NCBI RefSeq assembly: GCF_004122095.1
Contig: NZ_SAWZ01000003.1
Span: 186,001 to 250,000 of the forward strand
Direction of reading: 5' to 3'
DNA length: 64,000 bases
Origin: Pseudoxanthomonas composti
GTDB lineage: Bacteria; Pseudomonadota; Gammaproteobacteria; Xanthomonadales; Xanthomonadaceae
Shown: positions 26,886-36,011 of the stretch, piece after piece
How positions within the stretch are numbered: position 1 is the first letter of the stretch
Layout of the letters: every line of letters starts with the position of its first letter
Program-made: the position numbers and the translations under genes
Notes under the pieces: model-generated
Databases searched by the model: none
Told to the model about the DNA's origin: nothing
What the model saw: only the letters and a program-made list of their open reading frames with translations

Positions 26886-26940
26886 AGGCGCCACACGCTG
26901 CATCGCACGGCGGCGCAGCGTGTTGTAGGCATGCGCACTT

Positions 26941-27026
26941 GTGGGAGCGGCTCGAGGTGGCCTCGGGCCATCAGCCGCGAAGAGGCGCTACCGGGAAAGC
27001 CTCTTCGCGGCTAAAGCCGCTCCCAC
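26941..27026. repeat. REP-like hairpin
   Basis: It opens GTGGGAGCGGCT, contains CATCAGCCGCGAAGAGGC and the inner complement GCCTCTTCGCGGCT, and closes AGCCGCTCCCAC. It lies between the TonB receptor stop and the 3' end of the phospholipase gene, that is, between convergent genes. Confidence 0.85.
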
Positions 27027-27124
27027 AATGACCTCTCAGACCGCGTCGCATTCGTGGTGATCTCCACGTCTTCGAACGGGCGCATGCAAGGCTGCGGGCG
27101 TATCGCGCCCGCGCTCCCAACCAG

Positions 27125-29185
27125 TCAACCCGCGGCGATCGACGGGTCCGACCAGGACGGCTGGCCCGTCTCGACATGGCCCATCAGCACGGCCAGCGGC
27201 GTGCCGGTGGCGGCATGGCGCAGCTCCAGGTCGTACCAGTGCGCGTGACCGGCAAGCTCCAGCGGTCGCCGCAGGCGCTGATGCGCAGCGATGTCCAGGG
27301 CGCTTCGCGTTGCGCCAAGCCGGTCGTGCAGCACCAGCGCTAAAGGCTGCGCGGCATCGTTGAACAACTCCAGCTCCACGCGCTCGCCTGCGGTGGATGC
27401 ATGCAGGCGTGCCCGCAGCGAGGTTGCCTCAACCCCGGCGTTGTAGTGACGGAAGAAGCCATTGGGCCCATGCACGCTCAGGCCACCGGCGAAGGTATCG
27501 CCTGGCCACTGCGCCTCCAGCGTGCTGCCGGCCTGCACCGTGTAATGCCACGGCCCCGCCTCGCTGCCATCGGCGCGCACCATGAACACCGCGCCGGCCT
27601 GGCCGGTGTTGTGGAAGCGCGCGTGCACCGCGTCCTGCCGCCAGGACGTCTCCACCTCCAGCGCGTAAGGCAGGGCACGCGCCGGGCGACGGCCCGGTTC
27701 CTGCCGGGGCATGGCGTGCCGCGCGGGCGGCGTCGGCGCGGGCAGGCCACGGGAGCGATCCGTGCGCGCCAGGCCGTCGCTGCTGCCAGGCAAGGGCGGC
27801 AGTGGCGCGCGATCGCCACGGCTGAAATCCAGGGTGCTGGTCAGGTCGCCACACACCGCGCGGCGCCACGGGCCGATGTTGGGTTCATGCACACCGAAGC
27901 GCTGCTCCAGGAAGCGGATCACCGAGGTGTGGTCGAACACCTGCGAGTTCACCCAGCCGCCGCGGCTCCACGGCGAGACCACCAGCATCGGCACGCGCGC
28001 GCCCAGGCCCACTGGCGTGCCCTGCCAGTCCTCGCCGTCGATGCCGACGTTGCCACCGCCCTGGCCCGCATTCAGCGCCGGCAGCGGCGGCGGCACATGG
28101 TCGAAGAAGCCGTCGTTCTCGTCGTAGTTGATGAAGAACACCGTGCCCGACCAGACCGCCGGATTGCTGGACAGGATCTCCAGCACCTGGGCGCTGAAGG
28201 CCTCGCCGTAACCGGGCGGGGCGTCGGGGTGCTCGCACATGGCATACGGCGCCATCAACCAGGACACCTGCGGCAAGGTTCCCGCCTGGACGTCGCGCCG
28301 CAGTTGCGCCAGCACCGCCTCGCCGCGCGTGGTCAGGGCCTGCTCGGCGTCGGAGCCTTCCGCATAGGCGCGGCAGCGCTGGTGCAGCGGATCCTCTGGC
28401 GCCAGCCCGCGGAAGGCCGCGAAGCTCTGCATGGTGTTGTCGCCGTAGTTGTCGTACTCCTGGTAGACCTTCCAGTCGATGCCGGCCTGCTGCAGGCGCT
28501 GGGCATAGGTGGTCCAGCGCAGCGCGTCGAAATCCGCCTTGTCGCGCGTACTGTCCGCGGTCCAGTTGCCGTCGTCGGCATTGTTCACCGTGTAGACGCC
28601 AGGCTGGCCCACATGCAGGCCGCTGGTGCCCGAGAACAGGAACAGCCGGTTCGGATTGGTTGGCCCGAACAGCGAGCAGTGATAGGCATCGCAGATGGTG
28701 AAGGCATCGGCCAGCGCGTGATAGAACGGGATGTCCTGGCGCGTGAAATACCCCATGGTCAGCGGCGATTTCTTGTGCACCCAACGGTCGTAGTGCTTCC
28801 AGTCCGCGTGCGCGCCCTTCCAGCTGTGATCCAGGTCGTGCATGTGCGCCGCGCCGGTGCGCACCGTGTCCAGATGGAAAGGCAGCACGGTCTGGCCCTG
28901 GTCCGGGCCGGACTGCTCGAACACCGCACGCCCGTTCGGCTGTCGCCAGGCCTTGCCATCGCCAAAGCCGCGCACGCCGCGCAGGGTGCCGAAGTAATGG
29001 TCGAAGGAGCGGTTCTCCTGCATCAGGATCACCACATGCCGCACGTCGGCCAGGGTGCCGGTCACCCGCGCAGGTTCGGTGGCCAGGGCGGTGCGGATCA
29101 CCGCGGGTAGCGCCGCCAGCGTGGTGCCCGCCAGCCCGGCCCCGCCAGCCAGACGAAGAAAGCGGCGGCGGCTGGGATCGGTCAT
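27125..29185 (-). CDS. Phosphocholine-specific phospholipase C, Tat-exported
   Basis: 686 residues of the bacterial phospholipase C/acid phosphatase family that hydrolyses phosphatidylcholine and sphingomyelin (PlcN/PlcH-like). A twin-arginine signal is present (SRRRFLRLAGGAGLAG). The catalytic domain has MQENRSFDHYFGTLRGVRGF, GPTNPNRLFLFSGT, FINYDENDGFFDHVPPP and DHTSVIRFLEQRFGV, and residues 490-680 form the two C-terminal DUF756-type domains. The protein acts outside the inner membrane. No PlcR-like accessory gene is visible next to it. It could supply phosphate or choline from host or environmental lipids. Confidence 0.93.
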   Translation of the reverse strand: MTDPSRRRFLRLAGGAGLAGTTLAALPAVIRTALATEPARVTGTLADVRHVVILMQENRSFDHYFGTLRGVRGFGDGKAWRQPNGRAVFEQSGPDQGQTVLPFHLDTVRTGAAHMHDLDHSWKGAHADWKHYDRWVHKKSPLTMGYFTRQDIPFYHALADAFTICDAYHCSLFGPTNPNRLFLFSGTSGLHVGQPGVYTVNNADDGNWTADSTRDKADFDALRWTTYAQRLQQAGIDWKVYQEYDNYGDNTMQSFAAFRGLAPEDPLHQRCRAYAEGSDAEQALTTRGEAVLAQLRRDVQAGTLPQVSWLMAPYAMCEHPDAPPGYGEAFSAQVLEILSSNPAVWSGTVFFINYDENDGFFDHVPPPLPALNAGQGGGNVGIDGEDWQGTPVGLGARVPMLVVSPWSRGGWVNSQVFDHTSVIRFLEQRFGVHEPNIGPWRRAVCGDLTSTLDFSRGDRAPLPPLPGSSDGLARTDRSRGLPAPTPPARHAMPRQEPGRRPARALPYALEVETSWRQDAVHARFHNTGQAGAVFMVRADGSEAGPWHYTVQAGSTLEAQWPGDTFAGGLSVHGPNGFFRHYNAGVEATSLRARLHASTAGERVELELFNDAAQPLALVLHDRLGATRSALDIAAHQRLRRPLELAGHAHWYDLELRHAATGTPLAVLMGHVETGQPSWSDPSIAAG

Positions 29186-29307
29186 GGCGTGGGCATCGTG
29201 GAATCAGGACCGTCGCAAGGTATGACGCCGGGATGAAGTGGCGGTGACAGGGGAGCGTGCGTTTGTGAAGGCGGAGGGTGACGCTTGGAAGATCTGTGTG
29301 CGATGCC

Positions 29308-29407
29308 GAGGAACGAGTGAAGAGGAACGAGGAACGAGAGAAAGCCAAAGCCGAAGCACCCGCCGCGCCGCTCTTACTCGTTCCTCGTTCCTCTCCCCTC
29401 GTTTCTC
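29308..29407. repeat. GGAACGAG-family inverted repeat
   Basis: The left arm (29308-29340) and right arm (29373-29407) are built from GAGGAACGAG units and are complementary over about 30 bases with four or five mismatches, around a 32-base loop. The right arm touches the stop codon of the GNAT gene (minus strand, ending 29406). The region between it and the phospholipase start shows nothing else. Confidence 0.8.
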
Positions 29408-29828
29408 AGCAGAAGTCCTTCGGCATCCAGGCCATGCCGATGGAGGCCGGCGCGGTGGGGGCGAAGCCATACTGCGCATACAGCTGGTGCGCCTGGCCAT
29501 CGGCTATCAGGCTGACGTAGCCACTTGGCGGCACCTGGCGCTGCAGCCAGGCGGCGATGGCGGCCATGATCTGCTTGCCCAGCCCCTGACCCTGATGCTC
29601 GGGCAGCACCGCGATATCCACCACCTGGAAGAAGCAGCCGCCGTCGCCGATCACCCGGCCCATGCCCACGGCGTCATCGCCATGGAACACCATGACCGAG
29701 AACAAGCCATTGGCAAGGCCGGTGCGGGCGGCGTCTTCGGTCTTGGGGCTCAGTCCAGAGGCGCTGCGCAGGTGGCGATAGGTCTGCACATCGGGCGTCT
29801 GCGCGCGCAGCGTGTAGCGGTCCGGCAT
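29406..29828 (-). CDS. GNAT family N-acetyltransferase
   Basis: 140 residues. The GNAT core is clear: VVDIAVLPEHQGQGLGKQIM near residue 70 is motif A with the acetyl-CoA pyrophosphate loop (Q-x-x-G-x-G/A). A GRVIGDGGCFF strand precedes it, and LYAQYGFAPTAPASIGM carries the C-terminal aromatic turn. The start at 29828 has GGAG 5 bases upstream. The acceptor is unknown. A second, unrelated GNAT lies at 39739-40200. Confidence 0.9.
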   Translation of the reverse strand: MPDRYTLRAQTPDVQTYRHLRSASGLSPKTEDAARTGLANGLFSVMVFHGDDAVGMGRVIGDGGCFFQVVDIAVLPEHQGQGLGKQIMAAIAAWLQRQVPPSGYVSLIADGQAHQLYAQYGFAPTAPASIGMAWMPKDFC

Positions 29829-29880
29829 GGAATCTCCAGTAGGTCATGCATCCGGTGCACGGCGCGCGGCCATCACGGCC

Positions 29881-30150
29881 TCAGCGCTTGCCTGGACGCC
29901 AGTGGTTCAGCATGAGCGTTGCGAGCACCGCCACCGGAACGGTCAGCAGCGGCCCGAACACGATCGCCAGCCCGTCCTGCGCATCGTGCTGTCCTGTCGT
30001 TGCCCACAGCACGCGCAACGCCACGTACGGGGCCAACAGCAGGGCCAGCAGGCCGGCAGCGGTGAGGGCCTGCCATCGACGCGGGAACAACAGATGCGCC
30101 ATGGCACCCATCGACGCGGCGATCACCGCCATCAGCAGCCAGCCGATCAT
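29881..30150 (-). CDS. Small three-helix membrane protein
   Basis: 89 residues with hydrophobic segments at about 3-22, 30-52 and 60-82 and a short basic tail (NHWRPGKR). No motif is recognised. It is on the same strand as the GNAT gene and 52 bases upstream of it, so they may share a transcript. Support comes from its clean membrane-protein composition and position; the function is unknown. Confidence 0.65.
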   Translation of the reverse strand: MIGWLLMAVIAASMGAMAHLLFPRRWQALTAAGLLALLLAPYVALRVLWATTGQHDAQDGLAIVFGPLLTVPVAVLATLMLNHWRPGKR

Positions 30151-30196
30151 GTGGCGTGCTTCCCTAGCTGCCTGATGCGCGCGGCGAGCATCGGCG

Positions 30197-30985
30197 CTAC
30201 CTGCCTGAACGCTTCAGCTTGATCTCATACAGCCGCGGCCAGCGCTTGCCGGTGACATAGAGTTTGTCGCGCTCGGCGTCGTAGGCAATGCCGTTGGCGA
30301 CATCGTTGCCGGGGTCCTTCAGTTCGGCAGGCTTTGGCACCAGCGGGGCCAGCTCGACCCAGCCCAGGACCTTGCCGCTGGTCGGGTCGATGCGGGCGAT
30401 GCGGCTGGTCAGCCACACATTGGCCCACAGCTCGCCCTTGACCCACTCCAGCTCGTTGAGGTTCTTCAGCGGCTTGCCCTCGGCGGTGACCTGGATCTGG
30501 CCGGTCTGCTTGAGCGTCTGCGGGTCCAGCTTGCGGATCGTCGGCGTGCCATCGCTCATGTACAGCGACTTGCCATCGCTGGTCAGCGCCCAGCCCTCGC
30601 CCTCGTAGGTGAACACGCCCAGCGGCTTGAAGCTCGCCAGGTCGTAGATGAAGCCGCCCCGGTTGCGCCAGGTCAGCTGCACCAGGCGATCGCCCGCGGC
30701 GATGATGCCTTCGCCGTAGTAGGGCGGCGGCGTGTCGGCCTGTTGCAGCACCTTGCCGCTGGCCAAGTCCACCCGGCGGATGCTGGAAGCGCCGATCTCG
30801 CCGGTGCTCTCGTACAGCTGGCCCTTGAGCACGAACAGCCCCTCGGTGTAGGCGGCGGTGTCGTGAGGATAAGTCTTGACCACCGTCACGCCACGCACCG
30901 GCAGCTCGGCCTGCGCGTGAGGGGCCGGTGCGGCAAGCAAGTGCGCCAGCGCGAGCAGGGGGACCAGGATCGATCGAGGTGTCAT
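30197..30985 (-). CDS. Glutaminyl-peptide cyclotransferase, exported
   Basis: 262 residues of the bacterial/plant-type glutamine cyclotransferase family, a five-bladed propeller that forms pyroglutamate at N-terminal Gln. A signal peptide (LVPLLALAHLLAAPAPHAQ) is followed by YTEGLFVLKGQLYESTGE near 45, YYGEGIIAAGDRLVQLTW near 90, EGWALTSDGKSLYMSDGT near 125 and the conserved NELEWVKGELWANVW near 165. The start at 30985 places the signal peptide at the N-terminus; the open frame upstream runs through a REP element. It is periplasmic. Confidence 0.92.
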   Translation of the reverse strand: MTPRSILVPLLALAHLLAAPAPHAQAELPVRGVTVVKTYPHDTAAYTEGLFVLKGQLYESTGEIGASSIRRVDLASGKVLQQADTPPPYYGEGIIAAGDRLVQLTWRNRGGFIYDLASFKPLGVFTYEGEGWALTSDGKSLYMSDGTPTIRKLDPQTLKQTGQIQVTAEGKPLKNLNELEWVKGELWANVWLTSRIARIDPTSGKVLGWVELAPLVPKPAELKDPGNDVANGIAYDAERDKLYVTGKRWPRLYEIKLKRSGR

Positions 30986-31036
30986 GCCGCGATGATCCCA
31001 CGCACGGCGGTCGCGGGCGAGCCTGCGCATGTGCTG

Positions 31037-31170
31037 CGGGAGCGGCCTTTGCGGGAACGGCTTTTGTGGCACCGGCCTCTGCGGGAGCGGCTTCAGCCGC
31101 GAAAGGGGCTTGCCCGGGAAGGCCCCTTCGCGGCTGATGGCGCAAGGCCGCCCGGAGCTGCTCTCGGCCC
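31037..31170. repeat. REP element with four tandem 15-base head units
   Basis: Units at 31037, 31052, 31067 and 31082 share the pattern GCGGGAGCGGCCTTT with a strict 15-base period. The fourth unit runs into an ordinary REP body (CAGCCGCGAAAGGGGCTTGC) with its inverted partner GGCCCCTTCGCGGCTG. The element lies between the SDR gene stop (31208) and the cyclotransferase start (30985), both minus strand. Confidence 0.75.
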
Positions 31171-31207
31171 GCGCGGCCGGCGCGCCGTCAGACACCCGAG
31201 GATGCGT

Positions 31208-31963
31208 TCAGATCCCCTGGCCGCCCGAGACCTCGATGCGCTGCGCATTGACCCAGCGGTTGGCCGGTGAGAGCAGGCTGGCGATCATCGGGCCGATGTC
31301 GTCGGGCACGCCCGCGCGGCCCAGGGCGGTCATGTTCGCGAACACTTGGTTGACCTCGGGGTTGTCGCGTACTGCGCCGCCGCCGAAGTCGGTCTCGATC
31401 GCGCCCGGTGCCACCGTGTTGACGGTGATGCCACGGCTGCCCAGCTCGCGTGCCATATACAGCGTCAGCGTTTCCACCGCGGACTTCACCGCCGCATACA
31501 CACCGTAGCCGGGAAAGGACACGCGGGTCAGGCCCGAGGAGATGTTGACGATGCGCCCACCGTCGGCCAGCAACGGCAGCAGGGTCTGCGTCAGGAAGTA
31601 CACGCCCTTGAAGTGCACGTTGACCAGCCCGTCGAACTGCGCCTGCGTGGTCTGGCCCAGCAGCGCGTAGTCGCCGTGTCCGGCGTTGTTGATCAGGTGA
31701 TCGAAGGTCTCGCGCTGCCAGGTCTCTCGCAGCGTGGCGTGCAGTGATGCGGCGAAGGCGGGAAAGCCGGAGACCTCGCCGGTGTCCAGCTGCAGCGCCA
31801 CGGCCTTGCCGCCCAGCGCTTGGATATCGGCCACGGCAGCGCGCGCGTGCTCCGCGCCGCTGCGATAGGTGAGCACGACATCGCCGCCGGCGCGGGCGAT
31901 GCTCAAGGCCGTGTTGCGGCCCAGGCCGCGGTTGCCGCCGGTGATCAGGGAAATCGGACGCAT
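31208..31963 (-). CDS. Short-chain dehydrogenase/reductase
   Basis: 251 residues of a classical SDR, an NAD(P)-dependent oxidoreductase. The cofactor motif is TGGNRGLG near residue 8, followed by NNAG at about 95, catalytic Ser in NISSGL, and Y-x-x-x-K in GVYAAVKSAVE near 160. The C-terminus VSGGQGI is typical of FabG-like members. AGGAG lies 7 bases before the start at 31963. It is divergent from an AraC regulator, a common arrangement in which the regulator controls the reductase. The substrate is unknown. Confidence 0.92.
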   Translation of the reverse strand: MRPISLITGGNRGLGRNTALSIARAGGDVVLTYRSGAEHARAAVADIQALGGKAVALQLDTGEVSGFPAFAASLHATLRETWQRETFDHLINNAGHGDYALLGQTTQAQFDGLVNVHFKGVYFLTQTLLPLLADGGRIVNISSGLTRVSFPGYGVYAAVKSAVETLTLYMARELGSRGITVNTVAPGAIETDFGGGAVRDNPEVNQVFANMTALGRAGVPDDIGPMIASLLSPANRWVNAQRIEVSGGQGI

Positions 31964-32059
31964 GGTGGACTCCTGTGGTGTGTAGGTGCGGGCCACCACT
32001 GTCGTGCCGGAGCCGCCAAGCGGGTTGCTGGAAACTCGGCACTGTTTGCCTGATCCTCC

Positions 32060-32983
32060 ATGCGCATCCCGTCTGCCGTCGAATCGGTGCACCCTGTGGC
32101 CATGCCCGACACCTTGCTCGATGCCGTCCGCCGCCACACCGACCTGCACGCCGATGGCAGCGGTCTTGCCCAGACGCCCATCGCCGGGCTGACCACGATC
32201 CGCGCCACCGCGCCGACCGAGCTGGACCATGCCGTTTCGCGGCCGATCGCCTGCCTGGTCCTGCAAGGGGTCAAGGAGGTCACCCAGGGCACGCGCACCC
32301 TGGCTTTCCAGGCCGGCGATTCGCTGCTGATCACCGCCGATGTGCCCACGCGCAGCCGCATCCTGCGCGCCAGCGTAGCCGCGCCCTATTACTCGCTGGT
32401 GCTGGACCTGGACGCGGCGGTGATCGCCGACCTCAGCGCGCAGATGCCGGTCGCCGCGCATGCCGACGACCCGGCCGTGCGTGCCGCGCCGACCGATGCG
32501 CAGGTCGCCGACGCGGCGCTGCGGGTGATGCAGCTGCTGGATCGCCCCGAATCCGTGCCGGTGCTGCATGCCGCGCGCGTGCGCGAGCTGCATTACTGGC
32601 TGCTGGCCAGCCGCCACGGCCAGGCGATCCGGCGCCTGGGCTGGGCCGAAGGCCACGTCCAGCGCATCGCACGCGCGGTGGCGGTGCTGCGTGCCGATTA
32701 CACCCGTCCCTTGCCGGTCGAACAGCTCGCCCGCGCCGCCGGGATGAGCGTGTCGGCCTTCCACCAGCACTTCCGCAGCGTGACCTCGCTCTCGCCGCTG
32801 CAGTTCCAGAAGCACCTGCGGCTGATCGAGGCGCGTCGCCTGATGCGCGCCGAAGGCGCCTCGGCCAGCACCGCCGCCTTCGCCGTGGGCTACCAGAGCG
32901 TGCCGCAGTTCACCCGCGAGTACGGCCGCCTGTTCGGCCAGCCGCCGCTGCGCGACACGCTGCAGGCGCGCAGCGGCGATTGA
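32060..32983 (+). CDS. AraC family regulator (YqhC-like N-terminus)
   Basis: 307 residues. The N-terminal AraC_N domain (about 25-180) includes ARPIACLVLQG-type strand RPIACLVLQGVKEV and AGDSLLITADVPTRSRI. The C-terminal DNA-binding half has two helix-turn-helix units (VEQLARAAGMSVSAFHQHFR and AFAVGYQSVPQFTREYGRLF). ATG at 32102 (MPDTLLDAV) is an alternative start where family similarity begins; neither start has a clear ribosome site. It is divergent from the SDR gene with 96 bases between starts, so it is the likely regulator. Confidence 0.88.
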   Translation: MRIPSAVESVHPVAMPDTLLDAVRRHTDLHADGSGLAQTPIAGLTTIRATAPTELDHAVSRPIACLVLQGVKEVTQGTRTLAFQAGDSLLITADVPTRSRILRASVAAPYYSLVLDLDAAVIADLSAQMPVAAHADDPAVRAAPTDAQVADAALRVMQLLDRPESVPVLHAARVRELHYWLLASRHGQAIRRLGWAEGHVQRIARAVAVLRADYTRPLPVEQLARAAGMSVSAFHQHFRSVTSLSPLQFQKHLRLIEARRLMRAEGASASTAAFAVGYQSVPQFTREYGRLFGQPPLRDTLQARSGD

Positions 32984-33020
32984 GGCCGCTGGCTGGCAGG
33001 CGATGCATCGTCAAAGCCTT

Positions 33021-33243
33021 GGTGGACAAGCTTCGCGTCATCCACCATCGCCATGTAACGGACTGCGTGATCACGGCGACGCACGCTTGATCGACCGCCG
33101 ACGCCCTGGTGGACAAGCTTCGCGTTGTCCACCCTACGCGAACGCAGATCCGTGCCCACAGCGCATTTTGCTAGTGATGAGGGTAGGAAAAACCCTCAAA
33201 ACAAGCAGCAGCACGTAGGGTGGATGACGCTCCTCCATCCACC
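33021..33243. repeat. Three GGTGGA...TCCACC inverted repeats
   Basis: GGTGGACAAGCTTCGCG begins at 33021 and again at 33108; each copy ends in an inverted TCCACC after about 26 bases, and the second is a perfect 9-base stem (GGTGGACAA/TTGTCCACC). A third, diverged element (GTAGGGTGGATG to CCATCCACC) lies at 33215-33243. These account for most of the intergenic stretch 32984-33309; I see no gene there. Confidence 0.75.
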
Positions 33244-33309
33244 ATCACGAAAAATCACCGCCAGGAAATCACCCGGCCAACGCAAGAGTTTCCTGGCAGT
33301 AACGCCCCC

Positions 33310-35475
33310 TCACCCGATCACCCGCTCAAACGGCGGCAACGCATCGATGATCCGCCTGCCATAGCGCCGGGTCAGCAGCCGCGAGTCCAGGATGATCACC
33401 CGCCCGCTATCGGTGGAGGTGCGGATCAGGCGGCCGGCGAACTGGGTCAGCGTGCGCAGGGCATGCGGGATGGCGATCAGGTTGAAGGCGTTGTGGCCGC
33501 GGCTCTCCAGCCATTCGCTCAGGGTCGCGGTCTGCGGGTCGGTGGGCACGGCGAAGGGCACCTGGGTGATGACCACCGTGGTGCAGGCCTCGCCAGGCAG
33601 GTCCAGGCCCTCGCCGAAGGAGTTCAGGCCGAACAGCACCGAACCTTCGCCGGCGGCCACGCGCCGCAGGTGCTCGCCGATGATCTGCGACTTGTTGCCT
33701 TCGCCCTGCACCAGCACGCGGTTGCGCTGGGCGATGGGCAGCAGGTCGGCGACCTTCTCCATCTTCCAGCGCGAGGTGAACAGCACCATCGAGCCTTTGC
33801 CCCAGTCCAGCTCGGCCACCAGGTAGCGCGCCACTTCGCGTGGGTGCTGCTCGCGGTCATCGGGCGCCACCGGAAACTTTGGAACCACCAGCTGCGCCTG
33901 CCGGGCCAAGTCGAAGGGCGAGGTCAGCGAGACCATCTCGGCGTGGTCGGGCAGGCCGGTGTCGATGGCCAGGGCCTGGAAATCGTTGCCGCCGGTGAGG
34001 GTGGCCGAGGTCATCACCACCGAATCCACCTCCTTCCACAGCAGCCCGCGCAGCACCTGCGCGGCCGACACCGGCGAGCAGTGGCAGACCAGGTCGCCGT
34101 CGTGGGCCAGGGTGATCCAGCGCGCCATCGGCGGCGCGCCTTCGGCATCCTCGCGGCGCCAGCCGTTCCACAGCGCGTACTGTTGCTCCACCATCTCCAG
34201 CGCCAGGCCGAGGTTGCGCTGCACGCGCTCGCGGGTGGCATCGTCCTGCTTGGACTTGGCCACCAGGCCGTGGGCGGCATTGACCCAGTTGAGCAGGGCG
34301 CGGGAGGACTCGGCCAGGGCCTCCACCGATGGCATCCAGTCCGCCGGCAGTTGTCCGTTGGGCGCGCGCCATTGCGGCTCGCGCTCGCTCATGTCCGGCG
34401 TCCAGGCCTGCTCCAGCGCGCCATGGAAGGCCTTGAGCTGCTTGCTGACGTCCACCGCCAGCTCGATGGCGTCGTTGGCATGCAGCTGGCCGATGGTGTC
34501 CTTGTCGATGACCCGGTAGCTGGCGGCGATCAGCGTCTGCAGGCGGCTGGTGCGCTTGGCCATGTCGTCCAGGCCGATGCGCGCCGCGCCCTGGTCGATG
34601 GCCACGTTGGCCACGTGGTGGCCTTCGTCCAGCACCAGCAGCATGTCGCTGGGCGCGGCGATCAGCGGTTGGCCGTTCTCGATATCGCCCAGGGCCAGCG
34701 TGGACAGCAGCAACGCGTGGTTGGTGACCACGATCTGCGCCTCGCGCACGTCGTTGCGCGCGCGCAGGACCGGGCAGTTGGCCGCGTGCGCGCAGCGGCG
34801 CCCGGCGCAGCCGGCGGCGTTGGTGGTGATGCGCATGCGCAGGGCCGGGCTGACCTGCTCGGGCGAGGCGTCCAGGTCGCCGTTCCACTGGCGCTCGGTG
34901 AACAGCTTGGCCAGGCGCGCGGCCAGGGCGGTGTCGGTGCTGCTCAAGGGGCGGTCGTAGAGCACCTCGGCCTCGGCGAACAGCGCGTCCTGCGCCGGCC
35001 CGGAGCCCTGCAGTTCCTCGGCATTGCGCGTGCACAGGTAGCGCGTGCGGCCCTTGGCCAGGGCGACGGTGGCCGACAGCCCGGTGGCCTTGAGGAAGGC
35101 GGGAATGTCGCGTTCCACCAGCTGCGCCTGCAGCGCCACTGTGCCGGTGCTGATGACCAGCTTCTTCTTGGCCGCCAGTGCGATCGGTACCCCGGCGGTC
35201 AGATAGGCCAGCGACTTGCCCACGCCGGTCGGCGCTTCGATCACGCCCACGCCGCCGCTGGTGGCCAGCGCGCGCGAGGCCACGCCGATCATCTGGCTCT
35301 GCGAGCGGCGCGGGGTGAAGCCGGGCGTATTGGCCTGCAGGGTGGTGTAGGCGCTGCGGATGGCGGCTTTCAGTTCCTCGCCCAGCACGCGGGCCGGCGC
35401 GTCCTGCGCGGGCGTGCCCTTGCCGGGCGCAGGCTGTGCGGGTGTGGCGGGTGTGGCGGATGCGGCTTCACTCAT
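33310..35475 (-). CDS. dinG: ATP-dependent DNA helicase, DinG/YoaA type
   Basis: 721 residues. A superfamily 2, XPD-like 5'-3' helicase acting on R-loops, D-loops and damaged DNA. The Walker A box is EAPTGVGKS near residue 80. Four Cys of the iron-sulfur domain are seen at about 148 (RYLCTRN) and 222-231 (CAGRRCAHAANC), and the helicase box is DEGHH near 282. C-terminal motifs include FGLNSFGEGLDLPGE and the final QFAGRLIRTSTDSGRV. Residues 1-30 are an Ala/Pro-rich extension. DinG and its paralogue YoaA are hard to tell apart by reading. Confidence 0.92.
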   Translation of the reverse strand: MSEAASATPATPAQPAPGKGTPAQDAPARVLGEELKAAIRSAYTTLQANTPGFTPRRSQSQMIGVASRALATSGGVGVIEAPTGVGKSLAYLTAGVPIALAAKKKLVISTGTVALQAQLVERDIPAFLKATGLSATVALAKGRTRYLCTRNAEELQGSGPAQDALFAEAEVLYDRPLSSTDTALAARLAKLFTERQWNGDLDASPEQVSPALRMRITTNAAGCAGRRCAHAANCPVLRARNDVREAQIVVTNHALLLSTLALGDIENGQPLIAAPSDMLLVLDEGHHVANVAIDQGAARIGLDDMAKRTSRLQTLIAASYRVIDKDTIGQLHANDAIELAVDVSKQLKAFHGALEQAWTPDMSEREPQWRAPNGQLPADWMPSVEALAESSRALLNWVNAAHGLVAKSKQDDATRERVQRNLGLALEMVEQQYALWNGWRREDAEGAPPMARWITLAHDGDLVCHCSPVSAAQVLRGLLWKEVDSVVMTSATLTGGNDFQALAIDTGLPDHAEMVSLTSPFDLARQAQLVVPKFPVAPDDREQHPREVARYLVAELDWGKGSMVLFTSRWKMEKVADLLPIAQRNRVLVQGEGNKSQIIGEHLRRVAAGEGSVLFGLNSFGEGLDLPGEACTTVVITQVPFAVPTDPQTATLSEWLESRGHNAFNLIAIPHALRTLTQFAGRLIRTSTDSGRVIILDSRLLTRRYGRRIIDALPPFERVIG

Positions 35476-35528
35476 GCGGCCATTTTCTCATGCCCGGTCC
35501 CAGCCGCTGCGCCGGGCATGGCGCTGGC

Positions 35529-35903
35529 TCAGCCCAGGGGCGGCTGAACCGGCGGCGGCTGCGTGTTCCAGGCCTTGTTCAGCGCGAAGAACAGCGCGCC
35601 CAGCGCAATGGCGCCGATCACAGACAGCCCCAGGTAGACCAGACCCATCACGCCCATGGTCCGGCTCATCTCCATCGCACCGGTGTTGGCGGACATGAGA
35701 TAGGCCGGCAGCATGCCGGCCAGGGCGCCGATGCACAGGCAGACGAACAAGGCGATCACCGCGCCCAAGGCCATGCCGCGGCCGGGCGCGGTGGCGCGGG
35801 TCTTCAGGATCAGCACCGCGCCGACCAACAGGGCGATGGCTTCCGGCAGGCGCTGGGCCAGCTGGGTCAGGGCCTGGACGAAGAAGCCCGATGCGTCGTT
35901 CAT
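35529..35903 (-). CDS. Three-helix membrane protein
   Basis: 124 residues with hydrophobic segments near 20-35 (AIALLVGAVLIL), 45-70 and 85-112, and a Pro-rich C-terminus (PPPVQPPLG). The start at 35903 gives MNDASGFFVQALTQL; the sequence further upstream in this frame has no coding character. It lies 53 bases after the helicase start region, minus strand, and may be separately expressed. I do not recognise the family. Confidence 0.7.
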   Translation of the reverse strand: MNDASGFFVQALTQLAQRLPEAIALLVGAVLILKTRATAPGRGMALGAVIALFVCLCIGALAGMLPAYLMSANTGAMEMSRTMGVMGLVYLGLSVIGAIALGALFFALNKAWNTQPPPVQPPLG

Positions 35904-36011
35904 GGTGGTCCGCTTCGCCGAAATGGACCGGCGATGATATCGGCGTGCAGCCATGGAACGACGCAGGGCGTGGAAAACCACGCCCTGGCCGGGGTCATCT
36001 TCGCGGCGCGA

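Noticed and set aside
24492..26903. An 803-residue open frame opposite the TonB receptor
   Set aside because: Antisense composition and no recognisable domain, while the other strand encodes a clear plug and barrel protein.
33021..33243. Possible CRISPR array
   Set aside because: Only three unevenly spaced, internally palindromic copies of unequal sequence; no regular spacers and no cas genes.
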